A DNA stretch of 64,000 nucleotides from NCBI GenBank assembly GCA_023382055.1, contig JAMCQN010000013.1:1-64000 (forward strand). The letters are read 5' to 3'. The notes below the pieces were generated by a model. It did not search any database. It worked only from the letters and a program-made list of their open reading frames with translations, and was not told the DNA's origin. Numbering within the stretch: the stretch's first letter is position 1; the number at the start of each line of letters is the position of its first letter. Origin of the DNA: Chloroflexota bacterium (GTDB taxonomy: Bacteria > Chloroflexota > Anaerolineae > J036 > Brachytrichaceae). Made by a program: the position numbers and the translations under genes. Shown piece after piece: positions 44,599 to 53,752 of the stretch.

Positions 44599-46254
44599 AT
44601 GGATGAGCTTATTCCCATCATCCGTTCATGGTCGGCGCGCGCACGACTGCAATCCAGCCTGTACTGGATCTTCCCCGGGCTGGCGGCTGGACTAGCGGCG
44701 GCGCTGGCGCTCGCCATCGCAGCGCGCATCTTCCCGATTCTCGACACCTCGACGCTGGCGACTTTCGCGTTGATTCTCAGCGTGGGCGGCGCCCTGATTG
44801 CGTTCATAGGACCCTGGATTGTGACAGCGCGCCGCACGCAGGCACACTGGGCACGGAGGTTCGATCACCAGTTCAGGCTGAAGGAACGCATGTCAACGGC
44901 GCTCGAACTGCGCGAAGGCGTCGTCACCACGAATAATGAGCGCATGCGCCAGCGCCAGCGCACTGACGCCCTGCTGGCCGCCGGCAGCATCAAGGCAAGC
45001 AAGCTGCTGCCATTACGGGTATCGGCGCGTTTCATGGTTATGGCTCTGGCAATGGCACTGGCGTTAACCGTCGCGATTGCGCTGCCTAACCCGCAGGATA
45101 TCGTGCTGGCAAACCGTTCGCAACTGCAGCAGGCCATACAGGAACAGTTGCAGCAGCTTGAGAATGCCAGGCAACAGATCCTGCAGTCTCAGACGCTGAA
45201 CGACAGCCAGAAAAGGCAACTCGTTCAGGCGCTTGAAGATGCGCAGAATGCCCTGAGCGATCCCAATACCGGCCCGGAAAAAGCGCTGGCGGCCATCAAC
45301 GACGCCCAGTCAAAACTGGACTCGTTGCGCGACCAGTCTTTCCAGAACCAAAGCGATGACCTGCAACGCGCCGGCCAGTCGCTCGCTCCGGATAAACTGA
45401 CAAACCCGCTTGCTAACGCGCTGGAGAACTCTCAGATGCAACAGGCTGCCAGCGCGTTGCGCAACCTGACCCAGAACAACGGCAAGCCGCTGGACGATGC
45501 ACAACGCCAGCAGATGGTAAACCAGCTTGAGCAGATCGCGAAAAATGTGCAGAACTCCGATCAGGCGACAGCCCAACAGCTTCGCTACGCCGCGCAGAAC
45601 CTGCGCCAGCAGAACGACCAGGCGGCGCAGGCCGCGCTCAACAAGGTCGCCGACACGCTGGACAAAGCCGCACAGAAACAGATCAGCGAACAACAGATCA
45701 GCGCGGCGCAGTCCAGCATCGAAGAGGCGCGGCGCGCCATCAGCGCCGCCCAGCAGAAGACACAAGTAGCCAGCCTGCCATCGGGGCAACAAAGCGCAAT
45801 CAACCAGTCGTCGGCGCAGGGACAGCAAACTGGCGGCGACCAACTAGGCAACGCTGCGGCGCAGTCCACCATCGATAATACTCAGGGACAGAGCAGCGCG
45901 GGGAGCGGCGACTCTCAGCAGCAGGGCAATGGGCAGAACCCTGCACTGAGTAATAACAGCGATAGCATGCACAGCGAAGATACAGGCACTGACAACAGTG
46001 TGCTGGACCCGTCGCGCATCAATGCAGAGGGGCAGAATGTCATCCTTCCCGATGACAGCGGCATAAATGTCTCAAATCCGAACGCGTCTGTCAACCCGGG
46101 CGTGAGTAACCAGGCAACAGTTCCCTACCAGCAGGTCTACGCACAATACGCCAAAACCGCAGACGATGCGATCCAGAGTGGTTACGTGCCGGCAGGTCTG
46201 CGCGATTACGTGCGCGACTATTTCAGCTCGCTTGATCCACGCCAGAGCAAGTAG
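44599..46254 (+). CDS. Gln/Asn-rich coiled-coil membrane protein, function unknown
   Basis: 551 aa. Two transmembrane helices (about residues 20-42 and 52-76) are followed by a short cytoplasmic region (ARRFDHQFRLKERMSTALEL) and a third helix (about 145-165). Residues 170-400 are helical with many Gln, Ala and Asn in heptads (QQAIQEQLQQLENARQQIL). Residues 400-490 are low-complexity Gln/Ser/Gly/Asn. The N-terminal three-helix pattern recalls the DUF4175-type proteins found near MoxR/DUF58 genes, but none of those neighbours is here. The stop codon directly abuts the stop of rbsK on the other strand. A scaffold or envelope-spanning role is possible. Confidence 0.8.
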   Translation: MDELIPIIRSWSARARLQSSLYWIFPGLAAGLAAALALAIAARIFPILDTSTLATFALILSVGGALIAFIGPWIVTARRTQAHWARRFDHQFRLKERMSTALELREGVVTTNNERMRQRQRTDALLAAGSIKASKLLPLRVSARFMVMALAMALALTVAIALPNPQDIVLANRSQLQQAIQEQLQQLENARQQILQSQTLNDSQKRQLVQALEDAQNALSDPNTGPEKALAAINDAQSKLDSLRDQSFQNQSDDLQRAGQSLAPDKLTNPLANALENSQMQQAASALRNLTQNNGKPLDDAQRQQMVNQLEQIAKNVQNSDQATAQQLRYAAQNLRQQNDQAAQAALNKVADTLDKAAQKQISEQQISAAQSSIEEARRAISAAQQKTQVASLPSGQQSAINQSSAQGQQTGGDQLGNAAAQSTIDNTQGQSSAGSGDSQQQGNGQNPALSNNSDSMHSEDTGTDNSVLDPSRINAEGQNVILPDDSGINVSNPNASVNPGVSNQATVPYQQVYAQYAKTADDAIQSGYVPAGLRDYVRDYFSSLDPRQSK

Positions 46255-47181
46255 TCAGGCATACGCATCGACTTCGGCGCGCGTGGGAAACGAGATCTGG
46301 GCGCCAATGCGGGTCACCGACAGCGCCGCCGCCGTGTTTGCCCGTTTGATCGCGTCAACAAGCGCCATTCCTTCACCCAGGCACACGGCTAGTGCGCCGA
46401 TGAAAGCGTCGCCGGCCCCGGTGGGATCTACCGCATTAACCTTCAGCGCCGGCACATGCAACACCGAACCGGAATCCATGGCAAGCGCCCCTCGCTCACC
46501 CAGCGTAATGACCACGGTGTGCAGCCCGCGTTCTAATAGCGCACGTCCGGCGGCCTCAGCTTCTTCCAGCGTGTTCACTGCCATGCCGGTGAGTTGCTCC
46601 GTCTCGGTTTCATTAGGCGCGCAAATATCGCTCAACGCCAGTAATTCCTCCGGCAGTGTTTGCGCCGGCGCGGGATTCAAAATCGTGCGCACACCGCCGG
46701 CCTTGCCGATGCGAAATGCCTCCAGCGTCGCCTCAATCGGCACTTCCAACTGGCATACGACCGCGCTCGATGCCAGAATCGCGCCGCGCGCCGCCCGCAC
46801 ATCAGCCGGCGACAACGCGCCGTTTGCCCCTGCAACGATCACGATCACATTCCGCGCCTGATCGTCCACAAAGATGGGCGCCACGCCGGACGAACGGCTG
46901 TCATCAACCAGTACGTGCGTCGTGTCGATGCCGTACTCGGTGAAATTGCGCAGCATCCCCTCGCCGAACACGTCCTTCCCCACCCTGGCCACCATGCTGA
47001 CAGCGCCCCCCATTTTCGCCGCCATGACAGCCTGGTTGGCGCCCTTACCGCCATATACGAGGTGAAACGATCTCCCGTGCAGTGTCTCGCCTATCCTGGG
47101 CAGGCACGAGACACGCGTTATCAGATCCATGTTGACGCTGCCGACCACACATATCAGTGGCCGTGTTGATCTTGAACTCAT
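46255..47181 (-). CDS. rbsK: PfkB-family sugar kinase, ribokinase-like
   Basis: Phosphorylates ribose or a similar sugar with ATP in the cytoplasm. 308 aa, the size of ribokinase. The N-terminal GSVNMDLITRV, the PfkB signature 1 region VYGGKGANQAVMAAKMGG and signature 2 DPTGAGDAFIGALA with the catalytic Asp are present. GSVNMDL and GGKGANQA favour ribokinase over fructokinase. No ribose transporter is adjacent, but uridine phosphorylase nearby would release ribose 1-phosphate. The ATG at 47181 is chosen because conservation begins just after it. Confidence 0.88.
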   Translation of the reverse strand: MSSRSTRPLICVVGSVNMDLITRVSCLPRIGETLHGRSFHLVYGGKGANQAVMAAKMGGAVSMVARVGKDVFGEGMLRNFTEYGIDTTHVLVDDSRSSGVAPIFVDDQARNVIVIVAGANGALSPADVRAARGAILASSAVVCQLEVPIEATLEAFRIGKAGGVRTILNPAPAQTLPEELLALSDICAPNETETEQLTGMAVNTLEEAEAAGRALLERGLHTVVITLGERGALAMDSGSVLHVPALKVNAVDPTGAGDAFIGALAVCLGEGMALVDAIKRANTAAALSVTRIGAQISFPTRAEVDAYA

Positions 47182-47413
47182 GTTTGTTACTTTGCGGAAG
47201 CTGCCCTTCCAGATTACCTGTCTTATGACAACCGTGTACTCGCCACAACCGCTACGCACCATCCAGGCGCGGGTAGACGACCGTTCATTATCGCAAAATC
47301 AACGGGGATCAACGGTTTCCACAACTGGATTTCCTGATAAGATATACAGGGCAGACATGGGCAGTCTTTGCTGATCGAAGCAAGGCGAGAGCATCACAGT
47401 ACAGGAGATCACA

Positions 47414-47674
47414 ATGGAACTTATCAAAGTCTCAGCAAACTCTCGTTCTACCGCAGTCGCTGGCGCTATTGCGGGCGTCATACGCGAACATGGCCGGGCT
47501 GAAGTACAGGCAATCGGCGCAGGCGCTGTAAACCAGGCTGTGAAGGCGGCCGCAATCGCACGCGGGTATTTACTGCTGGATGGCATCAACGTCATACTCA
47601 TACCATCGTTCGGAGAAGTTGAAATTGAAGGCTCTGAGCGCACGACTGTAAAGCTGACGATAGAACCGCGTTGA
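47414..47674 (+). CDS. spoVS: Stage V sporulation protein S
   Basis: 86 aa, full length, with the compact SpoVS fold of the Alba-like superfamily (ISANSRSTAVAGAIAG-type N-terminus, then AEVQAIGAGAVNQAVKAAAI and GYLLLDGINVILIPSF). AGGAG lies 7 nt before the ATG. In sporulating Firmicutes it affects late spore stages; here no other sporulation gene is visible, so it is probably a nucleic-acid-binding regulator. It is a single-gene unit. Confidence 0.95.
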   Translation: MELIKVSANSRSTAVAGAIAGVIREHGRAEVQAIGAGAVNQAVKAAAIARGYLLLDGINVILIPSFGEVEIEGSERTTVKLTIEPR

Positions 47675-47724
47675 CTGAAACGATGTCCACTGCGAATGTA
47701 CTGCCATGCTGGTCAGCGACTGCT

Positions 47725-48507
47725 CTATATCCCAAATTGGCCAGCTGTAAGCATTGCCACACGAATCGCGGAATCGATGGCTGCCGATTTCCGTTCCTGC
47801 ACGATGGACTCCGCGCTGGTGCGCTGCGCGATCACGCCGCAGACACAGCCCGCACGAAAGCCATACACGCCGCCCATCTTGAATAATGTGCCGCACTCCA
47901 TTTCATAATTCAATACGTTCAAGCGCCGATATTCTTCCGTCATGCCCTGCAGGCGGCGCATCAGATGGGGATTCGCGGAAGTTTCGCTGCGTTCCTGCCC
48001 TTCGTAAAAGCTGTCAACCGAGGCCGTGATGCCAACGTGGTAATCAACGCTCAACTCACGAGCCGCATTCACAAGCGCCACCGTCAGGAATGGGTCAGCC
48101 GCGGCGGGATACTCCAGCGGCGCGATATCGTCGGCGGCTCCCTGACGGCATAAAGCCGCGTGGGTGATGACGACACTGCCCGCCTTGACGTAATCCTGAA
48201 TCGAGCCAGTCGTGCCGATGCGGATGATGACGCGAATTCCGGCCTGAACCAGTTCGTTTACGACGATGCTCAATGACGGCGCGCCCATCCCGCTGGTGGC
48301 CGATAACACCGGCCGTCCATTGGGCAGCAACCCCAGGTAACTGTTCAGACCGCGGTTCTCAGCCAGCATGCGGACACCGCGCAGGTGCGTCTGGGCGATC
48401 AAATGGGCGCGGTTTGGATCTCCGGAAAGGACGGCTACAACCGGCGGGTTCGAGCCAAGGTCCGCTCGCCCGAATCCGACGTGATAGAAGTAATCCGAGT
48501 TCGACAT
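47725..48507 (-). CDS. udp: Uridine phosphorylase
   Basis: Phosphorolysis of uridine to uracil and ribose 1-phosphate in the cytoplasm. 260 aa. VAVLSGDPNRAHLIA is the phosphate-binding N-terminus, TSGMGAPSLSIVVNEL is the PNP/UDP family signature, and NYEMECGTLFKM carries the ribose-binding Met-Glu. RIGTTGSIQ is the second phosphate site. The start is 3 bp after the stop of the methyltransferase-like gene, so the two form an operon. Confidence 0.92.
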   Translation of the reverse strand: MSNSDYFYHVGFGRADLGSNPPVVAVLSGDPNRAHLIAQTHLRGVRMLAENRGLNSYLGLLPNGRPVLSATSGMGAPSLSIVVNELVQAGIRVIIRIGTTGSIQDYVKAGSVVITHAALCRQGAADDIAPLEYPAAADPFLTVALVNAARELSVDYHVGITASVDSFYEGQERSETSANPHLMRRLQGMTEEYRRLNVLNYEMECGTLFKMGGVYGFRAGCVCGVIAQRTSAESIVQERKSAAIDSAIRVAMLTAGQFGI

Positions 48508-48510
48508 GGG

Positions 48511-48993
48511 TTAGTATACAAACGGTATCAGTTTGCGCACCCTCAAGCGGTAATCCGCATATCCAGCATACTTCTCAGTCAGCCAGGCTTCCTCGCGGCG
48601 CGACTTCCGATCAAAGAAAACCAGAATCAACGCGGCCATGACGATACCTGCCAGGCTGGCGAAGAGCAGAGCCATACCGAAGGTACCGAAGATAATGCCG
48701 GCGTAGATGGGGTGTCTGACCAATGCGTACAGTCCGGTCTGCACCATGTGGCCGTCATCGATCGGATGCGGCACGGCCGTCAGGTTCCTGCCCAGCCCCA
48801 GGACGCCGCCAAATGCAAACAGCGCGCCAGCGGCCAGGCACAGGATTGATACCCCAACAAGCAGATAACGGACGAACGGCGCAACCACCAGACTACCCCT
48901 GGCATAGTAATCCGCCAAGAGTGCAATCGGCAGAAGCACAAACTGCGCCACCACCCACCACTCGCCTTTTGCGCCGAATTTCCCGCTTGACAT
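48511..48993 (-). CDS. Isoprenylcysteine carboxyl methyltransferase-like membrane protein
   Basis: 160 aa with four to five transmembrane helices. The C-terminal half has the family motif GLYALVRHPIYAGIIFG and the Glu-rich end REEAWLTEKYAGYADY, which bind SAM in ICMT/PEMT enzymes. Bacterial members methylate varied substrates, so the target is unknown. TGCTATAAC lies directly before the ATG and no ribosome binding site is seen. Confidence 0.85.
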   Translation of the reverse strand: MSSGKFGAKGEWWVVAQFVLLPIALLADYYARGSLVVAPFVRYLLVGVSILCLAAGALFAFGGVLGLGRNLTAVPHPIDDGHMVQTGLYALVRHPIYAGIIFGTFGMALLFASLAGIVMAALILVFFDRKSRREEAWLTEKYAGYADYRLRVRKLIPFVY

Positions 48994-49154
48994 GGTTATA
49001 GCATCTGTCTATTACGTCGATACACCCTTACCTCAACGCCTACTATAACGCAGTTCTCTGGTTTCTCTCATACAGGTCATATGATTAGCATTATGATCTT
49101 AGGTGTTACTGATTCTTCCTGTAGAGAAGTATCAGAACGGTGGAGGTACGAGGC

Positions 49155-49847
49155 GTGTTCTTTTTTGACCCAACCTATCTGTTGTTTGCGCTGCCCGGCC
49201 TGCTGCTGGCGCTATGGGCGCAATGGCAGGTAAAAAGTGCGTTTAACACCTATTCAAAGGTTTCTACGAGTCGCCACGTCAGCGGTCTGGAGGCGGCCAA
49301 AATTCTGATGCGGAACAATGGTCTGAACATCGGCATCCAGGGGATCGCCGGTCAGTTAACTGACCATTATGATCCGCGTGACAAGTCGATCAGCCTCTCA
49401 GATAGTTCGGCGGACAACTCCATTGCTGCCGTTGCCGTCGTCGCGCACGAACTGGGCCACGCCCAGCAGGACGCGGAGAACTATTTTCCCCTGAAACTGC
49501 GCGGCGCCATCGTGCCGGCTGTTCAGATCGGCGGCTGGGTCGGACCCGCGCTGTTTTTCATCGGTTTCCTGATCGGTATAACCGAACTGGCGTGGCTGGG
49601 GGTGCTGGCATTCGCGTTGACAACCATCTTCGCGCTGGTGACCCTGCCAGTGGAGTTCGATGCCAGCAATCGCGCGATGCGTATGCTGCAGACAAGCGGT
49701 ATCCTGGTCAATGACGAGTTGACCGGGGCGCGAAAAATGCTCAACGCCGCTGCGTTGACTTATGTGGCGGCGGCATTGCAGTCGATCCTGACCATGCTCT
49801 ACTATGTCATGCTGCTGGGTGGAGGTTCGCGGCGTGGGCGACGCTGA
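49155..49847 (+). CDS. YugP-type membrane zinc metallopeptidase
   Basis: 230 aa. An N-terminal membrane helix (YLLFALPGLLLALWAQW) is followed by the zinc site VVAHELGHAQQD (H98, E99, H102) and two or three more helices (GGWVGPALFFIGFLIGI, ALTTIFALVTLPVEF). The third ligand is probably in the EFDASNRAM block. GGAGGT 7 nt upstream supports a GTG start at 49155; an in-frame GTG at 49140 is less likely. Family members are found widely in envelope stress contexts, but the substrate is unknown. Confidence 0.9.
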   Translation: MFFFDPTYLLFALPGLLLALWAQWQVKSAFNTYSKVSTSRHVSGLEAAKILMRNNGLNIGIQGIAGQLTDHYDPRDKSISLSDSSADNSIAAVAVVAHELGHAQQDAENYFPLKLRGAIVPAVQIGGWVGPALFFIGFLIGITELAWLGVLAFALTTIFALVTLPVEFDASNRAMRMLQTSGILVNDELTGARKMLNAAALTYVAAALQSILTMLYYVMLLGGGSRRGRR

Positions 49848-49866
49848 CGGGCTTCTGTCATCCGGT

Positions 49867-49923
49867 AGATTCTGATATGAAAATAGGCATGAAAACAGCC
49901 TGCCTATTTTCATATCAGAATCT
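49867..49923. repeat. 23-bp perfect inverted repeat with 11-nt loop
   Basis: The arms at 49867-49889 and 49901-49923 are exact reverse complements. The element lies 20 bp after the zinc protease stop and is AT-rich, without a T-run. It is longer than a standard terminator stem. Confidence 0.8.
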
Positions 49924-49947
49924 CCGGTATGATACACTCGTAGCAGG

Positions 49948-49973
49948 CAAAGGCGCTCGCATGAGCGCCTTTG
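49948..49973 (+). terminator. Hairpin terminator before the YtxH pair
   Basis: CAAAGGCGCTC and GAGCGCCTTTG pair perfectly around the loop GCAT. The stem ends in TTTG followed by ATATT. It may end transcription from the zinc protease gene. Confidence 0.65.
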
Positions 49974-50012
49974 ATATTATGGCAGTCGGTATTCGTCCAG
50001 ATAGCGTCTGTT

Positions 50013-50021
50013 TGCTATAAT
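50013..50021 (+). promoter_or_regulatory. Extended -10 promoter
   Basis: TGCTATAAT is a consensus extended -10. It lies 17 nt before the ATG at 50039; no good -35 is found, which is usual with an extended -10. Confidence 0.55.
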
Positions 50022-50038
50022 CTCTGTGAGTGGGCTGA

Positions 50039-50575
50039 ATGAACGAACAGAACAAAGCTGAGTCATCAGCACAATCGCCTTCGCAACCGGCATCCAGTGG
50101 CGCCGCGGCGGGGCCAGCGCTGCCGGAACCAACCAGAACCAACTACAAGTTGCTGTTCGGGATCATCTTCGGCGCGATTCTCGTGATAGCGATCCTCGTG
50201 GGGGTCGTTTTCCTGCTGTACACCAACCCCGGTCCTACAGCGGTCATCAGGGACATCTTCATCATTGCGCTGGCGTTTACCAGCCTGTTCATCGGCCTAT
50301 TGATGCTCGTTCTAATCTTCCAATTGCAGTCGTTGATCGCTCTGTTACGCAACGAGATAAAACCGATGCTCACCAATGCCAACCAGACCGTGAATACGGT
50401 GCGCGGCACGGCGGTTTTCGTCAGCGACAATCTGGTAAAACCGACGATCGGGTTCGCCAGCTTTCTCGCGGGTGTGAAAGGAGTCCAGCAGGCTGTGATG
50501 GGTAAAATGAGCACATCCGGCAGCCGGACAAGCCGCAAGACAACATCCAAGAGCCAGACTGGAAAGCAGCCATAA
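50039..50575 (+). CDS. Two-helix membrane protein of unknown function
   Basis: 178 aa. Residues 1-35 are Ser/Ala/Pro-rich and disordered, two transmembrane helices lie at about 37-60 and 73-100, and the cytoplasmic part (LLRNEIKPMLTNANQTVNTV) is amphipathic and helical. The Ser/Thr/Lys-rich tail is basic. The helical part recalls DUF948-type envelope proteins, which often precede YtxH genes. It starts the two-gene unit with the YtxH gene 26 bp downstream. Confidence 0.75.
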   Translation: MNEQNKAESSAQSPSQPASSGAAAGPALPEPTRTNYKLLFGIIFGAILVIAILVGVVFLLYTNPGPTAVIRDIFIIALAFTSLFIGLLMLVLIFQLQSLIALLRNEIKPMLTNANQTVNTVRGTAVFVSDNLVKPTIGFASFLAGVKGVQQAVMGKMSTSGSRTSRKTTSKSQTGKQP

Positions 50576-50601
50576 GTGGCTAAGATAAAGGAGATTTTCA
50601 T

Positions 50602-50976
50602 ATGGCACAGCAAGATTCAGGTGTTGAGATTGGCGCATTTTTCGCGGGTGTGCTCATCGGCGGGCTAGTGGGCGCCGCAGTGGCTTTGTTGATCGCGCCG
50701 CAATCCGGCGAGGAGACGCGCAAGCAGCTATCAAAGACAGGCGAGGATTTTCGCGATCGGGCGCAGGATATGATGGAAGACGCGCGCGAGCGCGCTGAGG
50801 CCACTATCGCCGATTCACGGCGCCGCGCTGAGCGAATTATTGAAGAGGCGCGCACACGGGCTCAGGCGATTACTGAAGAGGCTCGCGAACGTATCGAAAA
50901 GGCAGCGGAAGAAGCCAAAGCCAGGAGCGAAAAGGCCGCCCCTGCCGCCCAGGAACCGGCAGCCAGCGAGTCCTGA
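50602..50976 (+). CDS. YtxH-domain protein
   Basis: 124 aa. The N-terminal YtxH motif (AFFAGVLIGGLVGAAVALLIAP followed by QSGEETRKQLSK, read as one helix plus the GEETR box) anchors a long charged coiled coil (residues 45-110; Glu, Arg and Ala heptads). AAGGAG lies 8 nt before the ATG. YtxH proteins are linked to general stress, but a molecular role is not known. Confidence 0.88.
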   Translation: MAQQDSGVEIGAFFAGVLIGGLVGAAVALLIAPQSGEETRKQLSKTGEDFRDRAQDMMEDARERAEATIADSRRRAERIIEEARTRAQAITEEARERIEKAAEEAKARSEKAAPAAQEPAASES

Positions 50977-51002
50977 TCGCCAGAATGCACCTCAATTGAA
51001 CA

Positions 51003-51042
51003 CGCGCCATCCTGTCTGAGACGGGATGGCGCCGTTATTTTG
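51003..51042 (+). terminator. Intrinsic terminator of the YtxH unit
   Basis: GCGCCATCCTGT pairs with ACGGGATGGCGC (one wobble) around a 5-nt loop and is followed by CGTTATTTT on the plus strand. Confidence 0.75.
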
Positions 51043-51099
51043 CGCGTACGCGCGTACCCATTCAGGCACGCCGAAGTCGGACATCATCAGGATGGGCTT

Positions 51100-52092
51100 T
51101 CAATGCACCAGTGGGGTCACGGTAGCTGCGACGACTGTGAGGATGATCACAACGATCAGCACAAATAGCAGCAGGATCGCTGCGGGCGCTATGACACGGT
51201 ACAGGATACTGCTTGGAATGCGAGGCACTGGGGTCCGGCGCGTTCTGGGACTCCCCGCAGAAACGCCGGTGTGAACCGCGTGAGCATTAACTAAGCTCTT
51301 CCGGCGTACGAACCAGCCGCTAATCAGACTCAGCGCGATGCCGACGCCGCCGATGATGGCCGCAGGCGCAGCAATTCCGGCGCTGGAAGAACCCCTGACG
51401 ATGAAGGGCAGGATAATGGCGCAGGCGGTCAGCCCCACACCGCTGAACACACCCACCTTCGCCAAAGTTGCGCCGATGGATTCGACTTTAGCTTCCTCGG
51501 TGGGCGTCACAGCGCCGTGAAAAACCTCGGCCGCGCCGGCGGCTGTTGATTGCAGCATACGGCCAAACACCATCACCATCAGCGCACCGGATATGACAAC
51601 CGGGGAGAACCCAATCACCATGAGGAAGCGCGCATCCGGGTTGGCTTCGCCTTCGCTCAAGACGAATGGCGCAACTGCGCCGGCCAGCCCGAATAACAGA
51701 CCGAAGATGAGCCCTGCCAGAGCGCGTGTTCGATCCAGCCGCGCCTGGCGGCCTTTCAAACGCACTCGTGCGGCCTCGCCGCCCCGGACACTGCGAGATG
51801 CCTGCTGAGGCGACGGCGCTCCGACCGCTGCCCTGGCGCCGCCTGAATCCACAGACGTGTAAAGCATCAGCGTTCCGGCCAGCCCGAATAACACCGTCAC
51901 AATGAGCACCTCGCCGCGCTGCTCGACGGGCGATATCAACGGCGCTACTACAGCCAGCAACAACATTATGGATCCGCCGACGGCGCTGACCGCGGCGTGG
52001 TGACGAGTCAGCCAGTGCACAGGGCTGGTATGGTTGCCGCCCCTTGAGGCCTTGTTATCAGGTTCTGATCCGGGTGTGATATTGGCGTTCAT
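51100..52092 (-). CDS. Multi-helix membrane protein of unknown function
   Basis: 330 aa with about eight predicted transmembrane helices in pairs (for example AVGGSIMLLLAVVAPLIS and ALAGLIFGLLFGLAGAVAPF). Two basic or Ala/Ser-rich cytoplasmic loops lie at residues 80-115 and 270-300. I recognise no family. It is a single-gene unit whose promoter region faces the antiporter-like gene. Confidence 0.7.
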   Translation of the reverse strand: MNANITPGSEPDNKASRGGNHTSPVHWLTRHHAAVSAVGGSIMLLLAVVAPLISPVEQRGEVLIVTVLFGLAGTLMLYTSVDSGGARAAVGAPSPQQASRSVRGGEAARVRLKGRQARLDRTRALAGLIFGLLFGLAGAVAPFVLSEGEANPDARFLMVIGFSPVVISGALMVMVFGRMLQSTAAGAAEVFHGAVTPTEEAKVESIGATLAKVGVFSGVGLTACAIILPFIVRGSSSAGIAAPAAIIGGVGIALSLISGWFVRRKSLVNAHAVHTGVSAGSPRTRRTPVPRIPSSILYRVIAPAAILLLFVLIVVIILTVVAATVTPLVH

Positions 52093-52152
52093 TCAGAGTT
52101 GCATTATCTCAGCTATTCCAGCCATTGCACCCAAGCGTGATAAACTGCGCTT

Positions 52153-53748
52153 GTGTTGTACTTTCTCGTTATCGGCCTGATTGGGCTGCCATTTGCCGGC
52201 TCCGCTCTGGCGTTGCTGGCTCAGCGGATCAAACCGATTCACACTTTACCCGTCGCAATCTATGTGGCTTCTATCGCCATTACGCTGATCCTCGGATTGA
52301 TCCTGCGCCCCGCGCAGGTGGAGATGATCCTGGGAGACTGGTCGCCGGTGTCATTCACCGGCACGCCCCTGATTATCGCCGCCAATCCGGATGGCATCGC
52401 GCTACTGATCGCCGTCGTCGCAGTGATGGGGTTATCGATATCACAGGAAAACAGGCCTGTAAACCACCGCAGTCTGCTGATAGCCGGGTTGGTATTCGCC
52501 GCGCTAGCCATCACCGTACTGGCCTATGATCTGGTGACACTGCTGGTGGGGCTCAGCCTGCTCGATCTGTTGAGCGGGGTCTATGCGCTGCTGCAGACAC
52601 ACCACCCAAGACGCGTGTTGCGAGACGCTCTATTCAATGCGGCGTCCATCGCGGCGCTGGCGATTGCGTTCACACTGTACGCAGCATCAGGCAACAGTCT
52701 TTATATGCCGCTGGCACACCTGCCGAGTCGATTGATGCCTTTCATTTCAATCGCACTGCTATTGCGTTTCAGCCTGCTGCCATTGCGTTCAGTCACTGAT
52801 CGACACATTGGCATCGACTGGATCGGAAAGGCCAGTCTTGCCGCTGGCATGCTGGTTCTGGCCCGCCTGCCGCAGTTGGCATCGCCGCAATTGCACGCCT
52901 GGTTTTTCGCGTTTGCATTACTGACCGCCATCTGTGCACTGATCATAGGCGCCCTGTCGAACAGCCGCACTACACTGCTGGCTGCACTAGAGGCTGGTTC
53001 ACTGGCGCTGGCGCTGACTGCCGCGGTCACATGGCAAAGCGGTGTCATCGTTGCCGCCGCTATCGCCTGGTTGCTTGGCACAACCTTGATTGCCGAGACC
53101 CAGATGAGTTATCCCGCGAGATTCAAGAGACTGGCTGCCATACCGCGCATCGGTGCGGCATTATGCCTGGCTGGCCTGCCGCTGACAGTCGGCTTCATCG
53201 GCAGAGCCGGCGTCATCAGCGCCTGGGCGGAGCGCGGCCTGGGGGGGGCAGTTCTCATTGCGGGAATGGCAGCCGCGCAGTTTCTGTTGACCATAACCTT
53301 GCTGCGCCTGGCGTTATGGCAGGATGCACCGACAGGGGTTGAGGAGCACTCGGCCACGGACCTGATTCGTTTTGCCTGGTTGTTCGTGCCACTCTCGTTT
53401 CTCGTTTTATTCGGCATTGCGCCATCGATGCTGAATGCCGCCGGATTGTCAACCCAGTTGAGCAGTTATGGGCTGGTCGGTTGGGTGTTTTGGCTGTTGC
53501 CGACCCTGCTGGGGGCATTAGCCTGGTATTACGAAGCAAGCTGGCTGAAGTTGATCGCGAATGTGCGCGACCGCCTGGTTCTTATTCTGGAATTGAACTG
53601 GTGGCAGGATATTGTCAGCGGCGCATTGAACCGACTGGCAATACCATTGAACGGCGTGTTTACATTCCTTGAAGGCGATGGCGCATTGCTATGGGCGGTC
53701 ATCGTCATTTTGATCGCTGTGTTGATATCGCGCCCGGGAGGGCCTTAA
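52153..53748 (+). CDS. Antiporter/NuoN-like membrane protein, probably degenerate
   Basis: 531 aa with about 14 predicted transmembrane helices. The overall pattern recalls the proton-channel subunits of complex I and Mrp antiporters (NuoL/M/N): KASLAAGMLVLARLPQ and CLAGLPLTVGFIGRAGVISAW resemble the helix 8 and helix 10-11 regions. The glutamate of helix 5 (GLE in true pumps) is replaced in LVGLSLLDLLSGVYALL, so proton pumping is doubtful. The GTG start has no ribosome binding site but has GATAAA 8 nt upstream. Four bp separate it from the DUF2085 gene. Confidence 0.72.
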   Translation: MLYFLVIGLIGLPFAGSALALLAQRIKPIHTLPVAIYVASIAITLILGLILRPAQVEMILGDWSPVSFTGTPLIIAANPDGIALLIAVVAVMGLSISQENRPVNHRSLLIAGLVFAALAITVLAYDLVTLLVGLSLLDLLSGVYALLQTHHPRRVLRDALFNAASIAALAIAFTLYAASGNSLYMPLAHLPSRLMPFISIALLLRFSLLPLRSVTDRHIGIDWIGKASLAAGMLVLARLPQLASPQLHAWFFAFALLTAICALIIGALSNSRTTLLAALEAGSLALALTAAVTWQSGVIVAAAIAWLLGTTLIAETQMSYPARFKRLAAIPRIGAALCLAGLPLTVGFIGRAGVISAWAERGLGGAVLIAGMAAAQFLLTITLLRLALWQDAPTGVEEHSATDLIRFAWLFVPLSFLVLFGIAPSMLNAAGLSTQLSSYGLVGWVFWLLPTLLGALAWYYEASWLKLIANVRDRLVLILELNWWQDIVSGALNRLAIPLNGVFTFLEGDGALLWAVIVILIAVLISRPGGP

Positions 53749-53752
53749 GTCA

